This document shows positions 7,086 to 15,551 of a stretch of DNA of 52,033 nt, piece after piece (positions within the stretch are counted from its first letter, which is position 1; each line of letters opens with the position of its first letter). The notes under the pieces are model-generated. The model saw nothing but the letters and a program-made list of their open reading frames with translations. It made no database searches and was not told the origin of the DNA. A program made the position numbers and the translations under genes. This DNA is from an uncultured Spirochaetaceae bacterium. Its GTDB lineage: Bacteria > Spirochaetota > Spirochaetia > Treponematales > Treponemataceae. The stretch spans positions 1 through 52,033 of the forward strand of contig CADCBK010000025.1 of assembly GCA_902799665.1 (NCBI GenBank), written 5' to 3'.

Positions 7086-7841
7086 CGCGGCGACTTTCAT
7101 CCCCGCAAGCAATTCTTTCCTTTCGTCGCTAATCTTAAAGCTTTCGCGCGCTTTTTGAATCGCCTTGTTGTGAGTCCACGCCTCCAAGCGCTTTGCCTTT
7201 ATGTATGGAAGCGCCGCGTCCCACTGCTTGGCCAAAGCCTCGGCAAAATACCAGGCGACTTCCATCTTGATGTAATACTCGTCGGACTTGACGGCGGCGA
7301 CCATCTCTAAATATTCGGGAGCGAAGTCTTCGTCCAAAAAATGTCTCATCAACATTCCAATCGCAAAGCGGACAGTGTAAACGCGCTCGCTCTTTATCCA
7401 TTTTTTTATCAAAGGCAAAAGCGCCGCGCGGTTTTTCTTAAAACACATTGGCGATGTTTGGTCGCAAGTGGCCCAGTTGTCGATGCAGGGCAAAAAGCGC
7501 TCAAGCTCGGCGACGCACTGGTCAAAGTCCTTTATGCCGCTTACGACAAAGCCGTGCAGCTGGTTTTCTTCAAAGTATTTGTGCGGAAGGTCGGAGAGGA
7601 ATTTTTGGGCGGCGGGAGCGAGCGCAGCGCTTTTTGGTCTTGCGCCCGATTCGCGCGTTTTGGTCTTGCCAGCGTTTGCGGCGCCTTTTTGGCCTGCCAA
7701 AAGTTCCTTGGCCAAAGCGCGCAGTTCCGGCGTTTTTATGCCCAAAATAGTTTTGGGGTCAACGTTGGGAATTATTCGGCTTGTAAAGGCGGCGGTTTTT
7801 GGGTCGGCCATTTGCCGCAGCGTTTTTTGAATTGTGTCCAT
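7074..7841 (-). CDS. AlkD-like DNA alkylation repair HEAT-repeat protein
   Basis: 255 residues from the ATG at 7841. It resembles the DNA alkylation repair (PF08713) family: ILGIKTPELRALAKELL at the N-terminus, PHKYFEENQLHGFVVSGIKDF, then NWATCDQTSPMCFK and LPLIKKWIKSERVYTVRFAIGMLMRHFLD. AlkD enzymes remove bulky or alkylated bases without base flipping. An insert of about 25-30 residues rich in Ala, Gly, Lys and Thr (NAGKTKTRESGARPKSA) interrupts the first HEAT repeats and resembles inserts in the TIGR02757 gene of this window. A TATAAT at 7853-7848 lies 6 nt upstream of the ATG, with no ribosome site. Confidence 0.85.
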   Translation of the reverse strand: MDTIQKTLRQMADPKTAAFTSRIIPNVDPKTILGIKTPELRALAKELLAGQKGAANAGKTKTRESGARPKSAALAPAAQKFLSDLPHKYFEENQLHGFVVSGIKDFDQCVAELERFLPCIDNWATCDQTSPMCFKKNRAALLPLIKKWIKSERVYTVRFAIGMLMRHFLDEDFAPEYLEMVAAVKSDEYYIKMEVAWYFAEALAKQWDAALPYIKAKRLEAWTHNKAIQKARESFKISDERKELLAGMKVAAPQS

Positions 7842-7883
7842 AATTTTATTATACAACAAAATTTGGAACGCGCGCGAAAAATT

Positions 7884-9020
7884 TTATTGGTTGGGGTTTT
7901 CTTTTTTTATATATTTTCGCTCTACCCTTTTTGAAATTCCGCAAACAATTTCGTAACCGATTGTTCCAATCGCCGCCGCCATGTCGTCCGCCGTTATGCA
8001 TTCGTCGCCGTCTTGACCGATGAGCGTTACTTTTGTTCCCATTTCAACGCCGTCGATATGCGTAACGTCAACCAAGATTTGGTCCATGCAAACCCGCCCA
8101 AGAACAGGCGCCTTTTTTCCGTTGATGAGCGTGTGAAATTTGTTTGAAAGAAGGCGACTGTAACCGTCCGCGTAGCCCACGCATACAGTGGCTGCCTTCA
8201 TTTCACGCTCGGCTTTAAAAGTCCTTCCATAGCTTATCGTCTCGCCGGCGTGAACGCTCTTGACCATGGAAACTACGCTAAACCAACTTAAGGCAGGAAC
8301 AATTCCCACAGGCAAATGGTTTAGATAGCTGGGCTTTAACCCGTAAAGAATTATTCCCAAACGCGCGAACACAGATTTTGAAGATTTGTTCCACAAGCCG
8401 CCTGCGGAATTCAAGCAGTGAACATAAGGAAGCTTCAAGTCCTCAACGCGCTTGGCCACTTCTTCAAACTTTGAAATTTGCTTGTTCGTAAAATCAATAG
8501 ATTCTTCGTCGTCGCAATCCGCCGCGCATAAATGCGTGAATATTCCTTGAACGCAAAGCTTTCCGCAATAATCGCGAATCACTTTTTCGCAATACTCGGG
8601 ATTGTCTGCGTCAAGGCCGATTCGGTTCATGCCGGTGTCAAGCGCAAAAACAGCCTTTATCCTTTTGTCCGCCGCGCTCAATTTTTTAGCGTGGCCTTCA
8701 TCGACTACCGCTTGCGTGATGTCGTACTCCGCCAATTCTTCCGCGCGCAAAATCGGAGTGTAGCCCAATACAAAGACTTGCCCCTTGATTCCGGCAAGCC
8801 TAAGTTTTATCGCTTCGTCAATCGTCGCCACCGCAAAATCTTTTACGCCATCGTCTTGCAAGACGGAGGCGACGTCAACATCGCCATGCCCGTAAGCGTC
8901 GGCTTTTACAACCGCCATGACTTTTGTATTTGCCGGAAGACAATTTTTGTAAACCCTATAATTGTTTACAATCGCGGAAAGGTTTATTTCTGCCCAGCAT
9001 CTTTTGTCAGTCACCAGCAA
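7884..9020 (-). CDS. alr: Alanine racemase
   Basis: 378 residues, the usual length. The PLP lysine lies in VMAVVKADAYGHG and the second catalytic base is the tyrosine of SYGRTF. Other landmarks are FALDTGMNRIGL, VQGIFTHLCAAD and GRVCMDQILVDVT. The enzyme interconverts L- and D-alanine in the cytoplasm for peptidoglycan and for D-alanine use. The start is a TTG at 9020 preceded by GGAGG; a GTG six bases in is the alternative. It is the last gene of an eleven-gene operon, 23 bp after pxpA, and is followed by a D-amino-acid transaminase partner two genes upstream. That position suggests catabolic use, although it may also serve the cell wall. Confidence 0.95.
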   Translation of the reverse strand: MLVTDKRCWAEINLSAIVNNYRVYKNCLPANTKVMAVVKADAYGHGDVDVASVLQDDGVKDFAVATIDEAIKLRLAGIKGQVFVLGYTPILRAEELAEYDITQAVVDEGHAKKLSAADKRIKAVFALDTGMNRIGLDADNPEYCEKVIRDYCGKLCVQGIFTHLCAADCDDEESIDFTNKQISKFEEVAKRVEDLKLPYVHCLNSAGGLWNKSSKSVFARLGIILYGLKPSYLNHLPVGIVPALSWFSVVSMVKSVHAGETISYGRTFKAEREMKAATVCVGYADGYSRLLSNKFHTLINGKKAPVLGRVCMDQILVDVTHIDGVEMGTKVTLIGQDGDECITADDMAAAIGTIGYEIVCGISKRVERKYIKKENPNQ

Positions 9021-9043
9021 TTGTCGCCTCCGGTTTTAGCGCT

Positions 9044-9796
9044 TTACAACGCTTCTATTTCTATCATTTCGCGAGCAAACTTTGCGCGCATTATTCTTGC
9101 AAGATGCAAGGCTTGCGGCGTGTCGCCGTGAATGCAAATCGTGTCCGCGATTATAGGGATTTCTTTTCCCGATATTGACTTGACCTTTCCAAATTTTATC
9201 ATTTGAACGGCGCGGTCAGAAGCCTCTTCTTCGTTTGTAATCACGGCGCCGATTTTTGTACGGGGCACAAGGGAGCCGTCGTCTTCGTAAGCGCGGTCGG
9301 CAAAAACTTCGCTGGCGCATTTTATGCCAACTTCTTTTGCGGCAGTTAAAAGCGCGCTTCCGCTTAGGCCAACAAGAACAAGACTTTCGTCAACTTGCGC
9401 CACAGCTTCTGCGATGGCAAAGGCAAGGCGTTCGTCTTTGGCCGCCATATTGTACATGGCGCCGTGCGGCTTTACGTGGTTCATCTTAATTTCATTGGCT
9501 TTGCAAAAAGCGTTTAAGGCGCCGATTTGATATACGACCATCGCCTTCAATTCTTTTGGCGAAACGTTCATGTTCCTGCGGCCAAAGCCCACTAAGTCAG
9601 GAAAGCCAGGATGAGCGCCGACTTTGACTCCATTCTCTTTTGCAAGCGCGACAGTTTTTTCCATCACTAGCGGGTCGGAAGCGTGGAAGCCGCACGCGAT
9701 GTTGGCGGAACTGATGCATTTAATCACTTCCTCGTCCATTCCGATTTTGTAATTTCCAAAACTTTCTCCCAAGTCGCAATTCAAATCAATTTTCAT
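9044..9796 (-). CDS. pxpA: 5-oxoprolinase subunit A (LamB/YcsF family)
   Basis: 250 residues, full length. The start MKIDLNCDLGESFGNYKIG and ISSANIACGFHASDP are family signatures; VKVGAHPGFPDLVGFGRR, VKPHGAMYN and ICIHGDTP follow. With PxpB and PxpC it forms the ATP-dependent bacterial 5-oxoprolinase that opens 5-oxo-L-proline to glutamate. Its ATG overlaps the stop of the D-glutamate cyclase gene by four bases. The B and C partners are encoded as one fused protein three genes upstream in the same operon. Confidence 0.93.
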   Translation of the reverse strand: MKIDLNCDLGESFGNYKIGMDEEVIKCISSANIACGFHASDPLVMEKTVALAKENGVKVGAHPGFPDLVGFGRRNMNVSPKELKAMVVYQIGALNAFCKANEIKMNHVKPHGAMYNMAAKDERLAFAIAEAVAQVDESLVLVGLSGSALLTAAKEVGIKCASEVFADRAYEDDGSLVPRTKIGAVITNEEEASDRAVQMIKFGKVKSISGKEIPIIADTICIHGDTPQALHLARIMRAKFAREMIEIEAL

Positions 9797-10611
9797 ATAG
9801 CCGTTCCTAGCGAATCAATGATTTCTTTTTCTGTGTCCATGTTAAAGCCATCAACGCTGAGATTTTGTTTTTTCAAAACGCCGTCAACGCTTCCCATTTC
9901 GACAGTCTTTTTTATAAAGGCTTTCGTCTCTTCAAAATTCATAAAGACTTTCACGCCGCTCAATTTTTCAAGATAGGCGATGATTGCGTACGCGCCCCAG
10001 TTTGAAACCGTCGCGATCACAAGCTCGTCCACCGTGATGACGCAAGGCTTTAGCGAAAGCTTTTCCTCAATAATCGAGGCGACGTTTCCCATGCCAATTT
10101 CATTTCCGCCGTCGCCAACGCCGATTGTCGGGACGACTCCAAAAGCGATGCGGAAAAACAAATCGACGCTGGCGGTCTTGTCGCTTATGCTCACGCCGCG
10201 CATATTTGCGTATTCGCGGGCGGCGTTCTCTCCGCATCGCTCAACGCTAATCATTCCCACCGGCGTGTATTTTCCAAGCAGCTCCATGCACCAGCTTACA
10301 TCGGCGTTCATCGGCATGTACAAAACTTCGATTCCCTCCGACTCAAAAAAGCCCTTGCAAAAATCGTCGGTAAGAATCATCGGCTTAAAGCCAAGCGTTT
10401 TCAAAGCCTTGGCAAGAAACAATGTTCCCACCGGCCCGTCAGTTTCCGCAAAGCCCGCCACATAAAATCCAGTGGCCAGGAACACGGTTCCTTTTTCCCA
10501 GTTGAGAATTGTCTGGGCGGCCTTCTTTGCGTAACTGTCGGTTTTGTAGCCGCGCAGAATGTCCATGCCTCTGCCCGAATGCCGCAAAACTATGTCTTCT
10601 ATCGATTCCAT
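9793..10611 (-). CDS. D-glutamate cyclase (DUF4392 family)
   Basis: 272 residues. It resembles the C-terminal DUF4392 part of mammalian DGLUCY: NWEKGTVFLATGFYVAGFAETDGPVG near residue 38, VGMISVERCGENA, then VVPTIGVGDGGNEIGMGNV and LVIATVSNWGAYAI. DGLUCY converts D-glutamate into 5-oxo-D-proline plus water. In this operon the UPF0317/DUF1445 part of the animal protein is a separate gene two places upstream. The product of this enzyme would be chemically close to the PxpABC substrate, although PxpABC is known for the L-form. The gene begins two bases after the transaminase stop and ends overlapping pxpA, so expression is tightly coupled. Confidence 0.85.
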   Translation of the reverse strand: MESIEDIVLRHSGRGMDILRGYKTDSYAKKAAQTILNWEKGTVFLATGFYVAGFAETDGPVGTLFLAKALKTLGFKPMILTDDFCKGFFESEGIEVLYMPMNADVSWCMELLGKYTPVGMISVERCGENAAREYANMRGVSISDKTASVDLFFRIAFGVVPTIGVGDGGNEIGMGNVASIIEEKLSLKPCVITVDELVIATVSNWGAYAIIAYLEKLSGVKVFMNFEETKAFIKKTVEMGSVDGVLKKQNLSVDGFNMDTEKEIIDSLGTAI

Positions 10612-10613
10612 AA

Positions 10614-11471
10614 TTAAATTATGTCGGCCTTGTATCCCGTTTCTTTTTCAAAATCCTCGACGGCCGCCTGCTGCAATTTCTTCAAAAGTTCGGGCGCCTT
10701 TCCTCCGACTTTCTTTCCGTCGATTTCATAAGCCGCCAATCCCAGCGTTCCAGCCGAAGTGATGAAAATTTCGTCCGCGGCGAAAAGCTCGTCCAAGGTA
10801 AAAACTCTTTCTTCGTAAGGAACGCCAAGCTTTTGGCAAAGAGAAATAAAGTGTCGGCGAGTGACGCCCGGTAGAATCAATTCATCCAAGGGCGGCGTAA
10901 TGAAAACTCCGTCCTTGATTATGTTGACGTTTGTGTGCGCGCATTCTGTGACGCGCGATCCGCGATGGAAAATCACTTCCTTGGCGCCGGCCTCAAACGC
11001 TTTTTGGCTTCCCATAACGCTGGGCAGCAAGTTCAAGGTTTTTATGTTGCAGTGAAAAAAGCGCGTGTCTTCTTCCGTTATCAACTTGCAGGGGTTTCGC
11101 AAGTCGGTCAATTTTGATTCGGTGATGTTAATCAAAAGGTTCGGCTCGACATTTGGAAAAAGATGGTTTCGCGCGGCCGTTCCTCTTGTGACTTCCCAGT
11201 AAACAAAGCAAACGCCGTCGGAGTCCATCGCGTCTATGCACTTTTGCAATTCAGCGACAAGCTCTTCTTTTGTCAGCTTGAACGGAATCTTCACGGCCTT
11301 GAGGCTGTTGTAAAAACGCTCGATGTGCCAATCCGTTTCAAAAATTTTTCGATTGGCGCAGTAAGTGGCGTCATAAACGCCGTCTCCAAAAAACATGGCT
11401 CTGTCCAAGAAGGGAATTGTCATCTCTTCCTGCAAACCCATCTTTCCGTTGTAATACGCAACGTTCTTCAT
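10614..11471 (-). CDS. Class-IV PLP aminotransferase, likely D-amino-acid transaminase
   Basis: 285 residues, normal for fold-IV aminotransferases. The opening AYYNGKMGLQEEMTIPFLDRAMFFGDGVYDATYC has the DRAxxFGDGVY block typical of D-amino-acid transaminases. The PLP lysine is expected in MGSQKAFEAGAKEVIFH, and SRVTECAHTNVNIIKDG supplies phosphate contacts. The reaction would be D-alanine + 2-oxoglutarate to pyruvate + D-glutamate, linking alanine racemase with the D-glutamate cyclase of the same operon. A branched-chain or 4-amino-4-deoxychorismate lyase role is possible by fold but fits the neighbours less well. GGAGGC precedes the start. Confidence 0.85.
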   Translation of the reverse strand: MKNVAYYNGKMGLQEEMTIPFLDRAMFFGDGVYDATYCANRKIFETDWHIERFYNSLKAVKIPFKLTKEELVAELQKCIDAMDSDGVCFVYWEVTRGTAARNHLFPNVEPNLLINITESKLTDLRNPCKLITEEDTRFFHCNIKTLNLLPSVMGSQKAFEAGAKEVIFHRGSRVTECAHTNVNIIKDGVFITPPLDELILPGVTRRHFISLCQKLGVPYEERVFTLDELFAADEIFITSAGTLGLAAYEIDGKKVGGKAPELLKKLQQAAVEDFEKETGYKADII

Positions 11472-11489
11472 TTTTTGCCTCCGTTCTAT

Positions 11490-12287
11490 TTAATTTTGCA
11501 ATTGCGCTTCTGGAATGTCTGTTATCAACATGTGGCCCGACGCGTGCGTGATGCAAAAGTCGGGCTTTGAATTCATCACCACGCTTTGAGGCGTCACTCC
11601 GCAACACCAAAAAACCGGAACCTCGCCTTCTCTAATACTGCTTGGCTCGCCAAAATCCGGCTTGCTTATGTCCTTTATACCAATCACGTCGGGCGAACCT
11701 ATATGGATTGGCGCGCCGTGGACTTTCGGCACCTTGGCCGTCACCGTAACCGCTTTTACAATTTGCTCATGCCGAATGGGCCGCATAGACACGACCATTT
11801 TTCCGCCGAAAATTCCCGCAGGCTTTGTGTCGATGTTCGTAAGGTACATCGGAACGTTGTGGTTTTCGGAAATATTCCTCACGTCAATTCCGGCGGCCAT
11901 AAGCGGCGCCTCAAACGAAAAGCTGCAGCCTATCACGAAAGTCACAAGGTCGTCGCGCCAATAAAGGCTGGCGTCCTCGCATTCCTTGACAAGCTTTCCG
12001 TTTTCCCAGATTCTATATTTGGGAACGTCCTTCGCAATGTCGCAGTCGGCGGCGGAACTGTTAAGAAACCTGTTTCCTTCGTCGCCAACTTCCAAGAGCG
12101 GGCAAGACTGCGGATTGCGCTGGCAAAAAAGCAAAAAGTCGTAGGCGTATTTTTTGGGCAAAATGCAAAGATTGGCCTGCGCCCAACCGTCGCACATGCC
12201 GGAAGTTTGCCCAGTGATTTTTCCTTCGCGTATAAGCCGGCGAACTTCCAGCGGACTTGAGTTTTTGTATGGATTCATGTTTTGCAT
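11490..12287 (-). CDS. UPF0317/DUF1445 family protein (putative hydro-lyase, DGLUCY N-terminal type)
   Basis: 265 residues from the ATG at 12287, preceded by AAGGAGG; a start 21 bp upstream lacks a site. The family is recognisable from SPLEVRRLIREGKITGQTSGMCDGWAQANLCILPK, YAYDFLLFCQRNPQSCPLLEV, FVIGCSFSFEAPLMAAGI, VVSMRPI and FWCCGVTPQSV. Members are annotated as putative hydro-lyases without a settled reaction. In animals the domain is fused to the D-glutamate cyclase domain, and here both are genes of one operon, which supports a shared D-glutamate or 5-oxoproline role. Several Cys and His residues (CGVTP, ITHASGHM) are possible active-site candidates. Confidence 0.85.
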   Translation of the reverse strand: MQNMNPYKNSSPLEVRRLIREGKITGQTSGMCDGWAQANLCILPKKYAYDFLLFCQRNPQSCPLLEVGDEGNRFLNSSAADCDIAKDVPKYRIWENGKLVKECEDASLYWRDDLVTFVIGCSFSFEAPLMAAGIDVRNISENHNVPMYLTNIDTKPAGIFGGKMVVSMRPIRHEQIVKAVTVTAKVPKVHGAPIHIGSPDVIGIKDISKPDFGEPSSIREGEVPVFWCCGVTPQSVVMNSKPDFCITHASGHMLITDIPEAQLQN

Positions 12288-12307
12288 TTTGCCTCCTTGC
12301 GCCTTCA

Positions 12308-13981
12308 TTAAAAATTCGAGCGGCGATCTATTTTGAATCTAACTTTCGTTCCAGGAAGCGCCTGCGCCAGCTTATGCATCGACGCTTTTTTTACGCATGC
12401 GATTTTTGCGTAGCCGCCGGTCGTCTGCCTGTCCGCGGCCATCACAAGCGGAAGTCCGGCCGACGTTATTTGCACGGCGCCAAAAGGAATCGCGTCGGAA
12501 ATAATATCCGTCTTTCCACAGTCAAGGCTTGGTCCGTCAAAGCGGATTCCCATCCTGTCGCTTTGCGCGCCAACCGTGTAAACGGCGGCGGAAAATTTTT
12601 CCAAGCCCTCCGCGCCAAAAAAATCCGACTGCGACGACTTTACGCATTCCAACACTAGCGGCTCTTCGCAGGCGCGGCTCATTCCAAAAGCGCCGCTTTC
12701 GCCAAGCGCGCCAACAAAGCGGGGAGTCGCCGCGGCATTCCCGCAGCCCAAGGCAAGCGTATCTCCTGCGGCAAGCGGCCTTCCTCCGTAGCCGCCAATC
12801 TTGCTCTTTATGTTTGTGGAGGCGCTTCCAAAAACTTTATGCGCAAGAACGCCGCCGCCAAAAGCGATGTAAGAACGCAGGCCTTTTGAGGCGCGGCCGC
12901 ATTCAAGAACGGAGCCTGCCTTTGCGAAAATTCTTTTGTTCATCTCAACATGAACGCCGTCCAAAGCCGCTCCATCAAAGGCCGCGCCGCAAATCGCAAA
13001 AGCGCAATCGCTCGTAAAACGAATTTTTGGACCAAGCAATGTCGTTTCAAGGCAGGCGGCGTTCTCTCCGTTCCCGCAGAGCGCGTTGGCCAAATCAAAG
13101 CTCGCTTTGTCCATTGCGCCGCTTTGCGAGATTCCGTATTTTTGGAACCCAACAACGCCGCCGTCTTGAATCGTGGTCATCAAGCCTGCCTCAAGAATTT
13201 CTATTCCGCCGCCGCATTCGTATTTTTCTTTTAACGCGCTTTTGGCGGCGCCTCCTCCCAAGCCCATTTCTTCAAGCCATTTCTTTTCGTCAAAACGCTC
13301 AAAGTCCTCTTTGCTGATGGGGTCAAAGCGGATTTTATCTCCAGCCTTGTATAAAAAAATCGGATCGCGCTCAAGGTCAAAGACTTTGAGCGGCGTTCTT
13401 CCTATGATGTTCCAGCCGCCGGGCGATTCCATCGGATAAAGGCCGGTTTGCTTTCCGCCGATGGCAACGCTTCCCGCAGGGATTTTTGTCCGCGGCGTTT
13501 TGAGCCTTGGAGTTTCAAGCCGCTCGTCCATTCCGCCTAAGTACGGAAAGCCAGGCAAAAATCCCATCATATAAATCAAGTAGTCTGTGGAAGAGTGAAT
13601 CTTAACCGCTTCCTCTTCCGAAAGCCTTGCGTTGGCGCAAACGCGCTCAAGGTCAGGCGCAAATTCCTTGTCCTCGTAGCAAACGGGAATTCTTATTGTC
13701 TTTCCGCTATCAACGCCGTCCGAGCCAGCGCCGCAAGTTTTTTCAAGGGCTTCAAGCGCGATCTTTTTTAGCAAGGACGGCTTGCATTTTTTTTCGTCAA
13801 AATAAACGCTTGCGGCGCAATAAGTCGGAACGATTTCAAAGACTTCCGGCATGTCCTTTGTCAAAGAGGAGAACTCTTCGACAAAAGCGGATATTCGCCT
13901 GTTCACTTCTGGGCAAATTTTTTGCTCGAACTGAATTTGCAGAGAATCTTCGCTTGCAAGGACAATCTTCGCCGCATCCAT
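12308..13981 (-). CDS. pxpBC: Fused 5-oxoprolinase subunits B and C (KipI-KipA type)
   Basis: 557 residues. The first ~235 are the PxpB/KipI domain, with YLIYMMGFLPGFPYLGGMDERL, KIPAGSVAIGGKQTGLYPMESPGGWNIIGRTPLKVFD. From about residue 255 the PxpC/KipA (biotin-dependent carboxylase-like) domain begins: IEILEAGLMTTIQDGG, YGISQSGAMDKASFDLANAL, and later SDAIPFGAVQITSAGLPLVMAADRQTTGGYAKI. PxpB and PxpC work with PxpA to hydrolyse 5-oxoproline at the cost of ATP. They are usually separate genes; fused forms are known. Its start overlaps the livF stop by one base (TAATG), tying the enzyme to the transporter. The KipI name refers to a Bacillus kinase inhibitor and is not implied here. Confidence 0.93.
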   Translation of the reverse strand: MDAAKIVLASEDSLQIQFEQKICPEVNRRISAFVEEFSSLTKDMPEVFEIVPTYCAASVYFDEKKCKPSLLKKIALEALEKTCGAGSDGVDSGKTIRIPVCYEDKEFAPDLERVCANARLSEEEAVKIHSSTDYLIYMMGFLPGFPYLGGMDERLETPRLKTPRTKIPAGSVAIGGKQTGLYPMESPGGWNIIGRTPLKVFDLERDPIFLYKAGDKIRFDPISKEDFERFDEKKWLEEMGLGGGAAKSALKEKYECGGGIEILEAGLMTTIQDGGVVGFQKYGISQSGAMDKASFDLANALCGNGENAACLETTLLGPKIRFTSDCAFAICGAAFDGAALDGVHVEMNKRIFAKAGSVLECGRASKGLRSYIAFGGGVLAHKVFGSASTNIKSKIGGYGGRPLAAGDTLALGCGNAAATPRFVGALGESGAFGMSRACEEPLVLECVKSSQSDFFGAEGLEKFSAAVYTVGAQSDRMGIRFDGPSLDCGKTDIISDAIPFGAVQITSAGLPLVMAADRQTTGGYAKIACVKKASMHKLAQALPGTKVRFKIDRRSNF

Positions 13982-14724
13982 TAATTCCCGCCAAGATAAG
14001 CCTTTTGCACTTCTGGGTTTGCGGCCAACTCTTCGCTTTTTCCGCTCGCGATTATTTCACCGGTTTGCAAAACATAACCGCGGTCGGCAAAGTCAAGCGC
14101 GACCTTTGCGTTTTGTTCGACCAAAAGAAGCGTCATCTTTTTTTGAATGTTCAAACGCTTAAGGGCGCGGAACATCTCGAACATCAATTTTGGCGCGAGT
14201 CCCATGCTGGGTTCGTCCAACATAATGAAGTCGCAGTCAGTCATAAGCGCCCGACCCACAGCAAGCATTTGTTGCTCGCCTCCGGACAAAAGTTCGCTTC
14301 TTTGCTTGCGCCGTTCGTAAAGACGCGGAAACAAATCATAAAGCAGCTCGTACAATTCCATCGTGCGCATTTCATGGTGCTCTTCGTTCTTGCGTCCGTA
14401 GCACGCCATTTGAAGGTTTTCTTCCACCGTAAGGTTTCCAAAAATGTGGCGTCCTTCAGGCACAAGGCACATCATCTTTTTCTTAATCAAATCCTGCGGC
14501 TCGGTTTTGAGAATGCTTTTTCCGTCATAAAGGATTTCTCCTTCAATAACAGCAGGAGCTTCAGGCTTAGGCAAGCGCGACAAAGTCAGCAAGGTCGAAG
14601 TTTTTCCCGCACCGTTCGCTCCGATTAACGTGACAATCTCTCCCTTGTCAACATTAAAGCTTATGCCGTGCAAGGCTTCTATGTTTCCGTAACCAACCTT
14701 TAAATTCTTAACTTCAAGCAACAT
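13981..14724 (-). CDS. livF: Branched-chain-type amino acid ABC transporter ATPase
   Basis: 247 residues from the ATG at 14724. Walker A is GANGAGKTS, the signature is LLSGGEQQML, Walker B is CDFIMLDEPSMGLAP and the switch His is in LLLVEQNAKVAL. The short form with FGNLTVEENL and an MGLAPKL motif is typical of LivF rather than LivG. It powers the Liv-type importer with LivG. GGAGGT just upstream, inside the livG 3' end, serves as ribosome site. The substrate is set by livK; the downstream enzymes suggest a D-amino acid, 5-oxoproline or a related compound instead of leucine. Confidence 0.93.
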   Translation of the reverse strand: MLLEVKNLKVGYGNIEALHGISFNVDKGEIVTLIGANGAGKTSTLLTLSRLPKPEAPAVIEGEILYDGKSILKTEPQDLIKKKMMCLVPEGRHIFGNLTVEENLQMACYGRKNEEHHEMRTMELYELLYDLFPRLYERRKQRSELLSGGEQQMLAVGRALMTDCDFIMLDEPSMGLAPKLMFEMFRALKRLNIQKKMTLLLVEQNAKVALDFADRGYVLQTGEIIASGKSEELAANPEVQKAYLGGN

Positions 14725-14726
14725 AA

Positions 14727-15551
14727 TCAAACCTCCCTCGCGCTCTTTGAAGGCAATCCTGAATACGCATCCTTAATGCTGATGTCCGCGTTTCCAAGAT
14801 AAGCCTCTATGACAGCGGGATTTTTTTGAATCTGCTCAGGCGTTCCTTCCGCAAGTTCCTTTCCAAAATTTATTACCTTAACATTGTCCGCCAGAGTGTT
14901 AACGACTTGCATTTGGTGCTCGATCATCCAAATCGTTATGCCAAATGTGTCGTGAATCCATTTAATGTAAGAAATCAATCCGTCAAGGTCGGAAGTGGAA
15001 AGACCCGCGGCCGGTTCGTCCAACATCAAAAGCTTTGGATTCAAGCTAAGGGCGCGGGCGATTTCCACGCGGCGCTGGATTCCGTATGGCAAGTTTTTTG
15101 GAAAGTCCAAAGCCTTGTCCGCAAGGCTGAACTTTTCCAAAAGCTCCCACGCCACTTTATGAATTTGCGCCTCTCGCTCCTTGTATTTTTTTGTCCTAAG
15201 AAAAACATCCTTCAAACCAAAACCCAAGCGCGAATGTTGCGCGATGCAAATGTTGTCAAGAACGGTCATGTCGCTCCACAGGCGAATATTTTGGAACGTT
15301 CGGCCAATCTGCAAGTCAGCGATGACGTGCGGCCTTAGGCCGTTGATTCTTGTTCCGTCAAAAACAATGTCGCCTTCGGACGGAACGTAAAAGCCGCTCA
15401 CCAAGTTGAAAACGGTTGTCTTTCCCGCGCCGTTAGGGCCAATCAAGGCGTTTATCGAACCCTTCTTTATGTCAACGTTGATGTCCGTCAAAGCCTGCAA
15501 GCCGCCAAAACGATGAGTAAGATGGTCTATCTTCAACAATGTTTCGCTCAT
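14727..15551 (-). CDS. livG: Branched-chain-type amino acid ABC transporter ATPase
   Basis: 274 residues from the ATG at 15551, preceded by AAGGAGG. Walker A is GPNGAGKTTVF, the region IGRTFQNIRLWSDMTVLDNI is typical of LivG, the signature lies at LPYGIQRRVEIARAL, and Walker B is LLMLDEPAAGLS. The switch region reads IWMIEHQMQVV. It pairs with LivF as the second ATPase. The ATG overlaps the livM stop in ATGA. In the signature the usual SGGQ is replaced by YGIQ, which is common for LivG proteins. Confidence 0.93.
   Translation of the reverse strand: MSETLLKIDHLTHRFGGLQALTDINVDIKKGSINALIGPNGAGKTTVFNLVSGFYVPSEGDIVFDGTRINGLRPHVIADLQIGRTFQNIRLWSDMTVLDNICIAQHSRLGFGLKDVFLRTKKYKEREAQIHKVAWELLEKFSLADKALDFPKNLPYGIQRRVEIARALSLNPKLLMLDEPAAGLSTSDLDGLISYIKWIHDTFGITIWMIEHQMQVVNTLADNVKVINFGKELAEGTPEQIQKNPAVIEAYLGNADISIKDAYSGLPSKSAREV

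Noticed and set aside
6769..7132. Small proteins encoded across the 78-bp repeat on either strand
   Set aside because: The open frames exist only because 78 is a multiple of three; there is no ribosome site and no conserved content.
13627..14628. 333-codon plus-strand open frame opposite pxpBC and livF
   Set aside because: Both minus-strand genes are clear; the plus-strand product is basic and unrecognisable, typical of a shadow frame.
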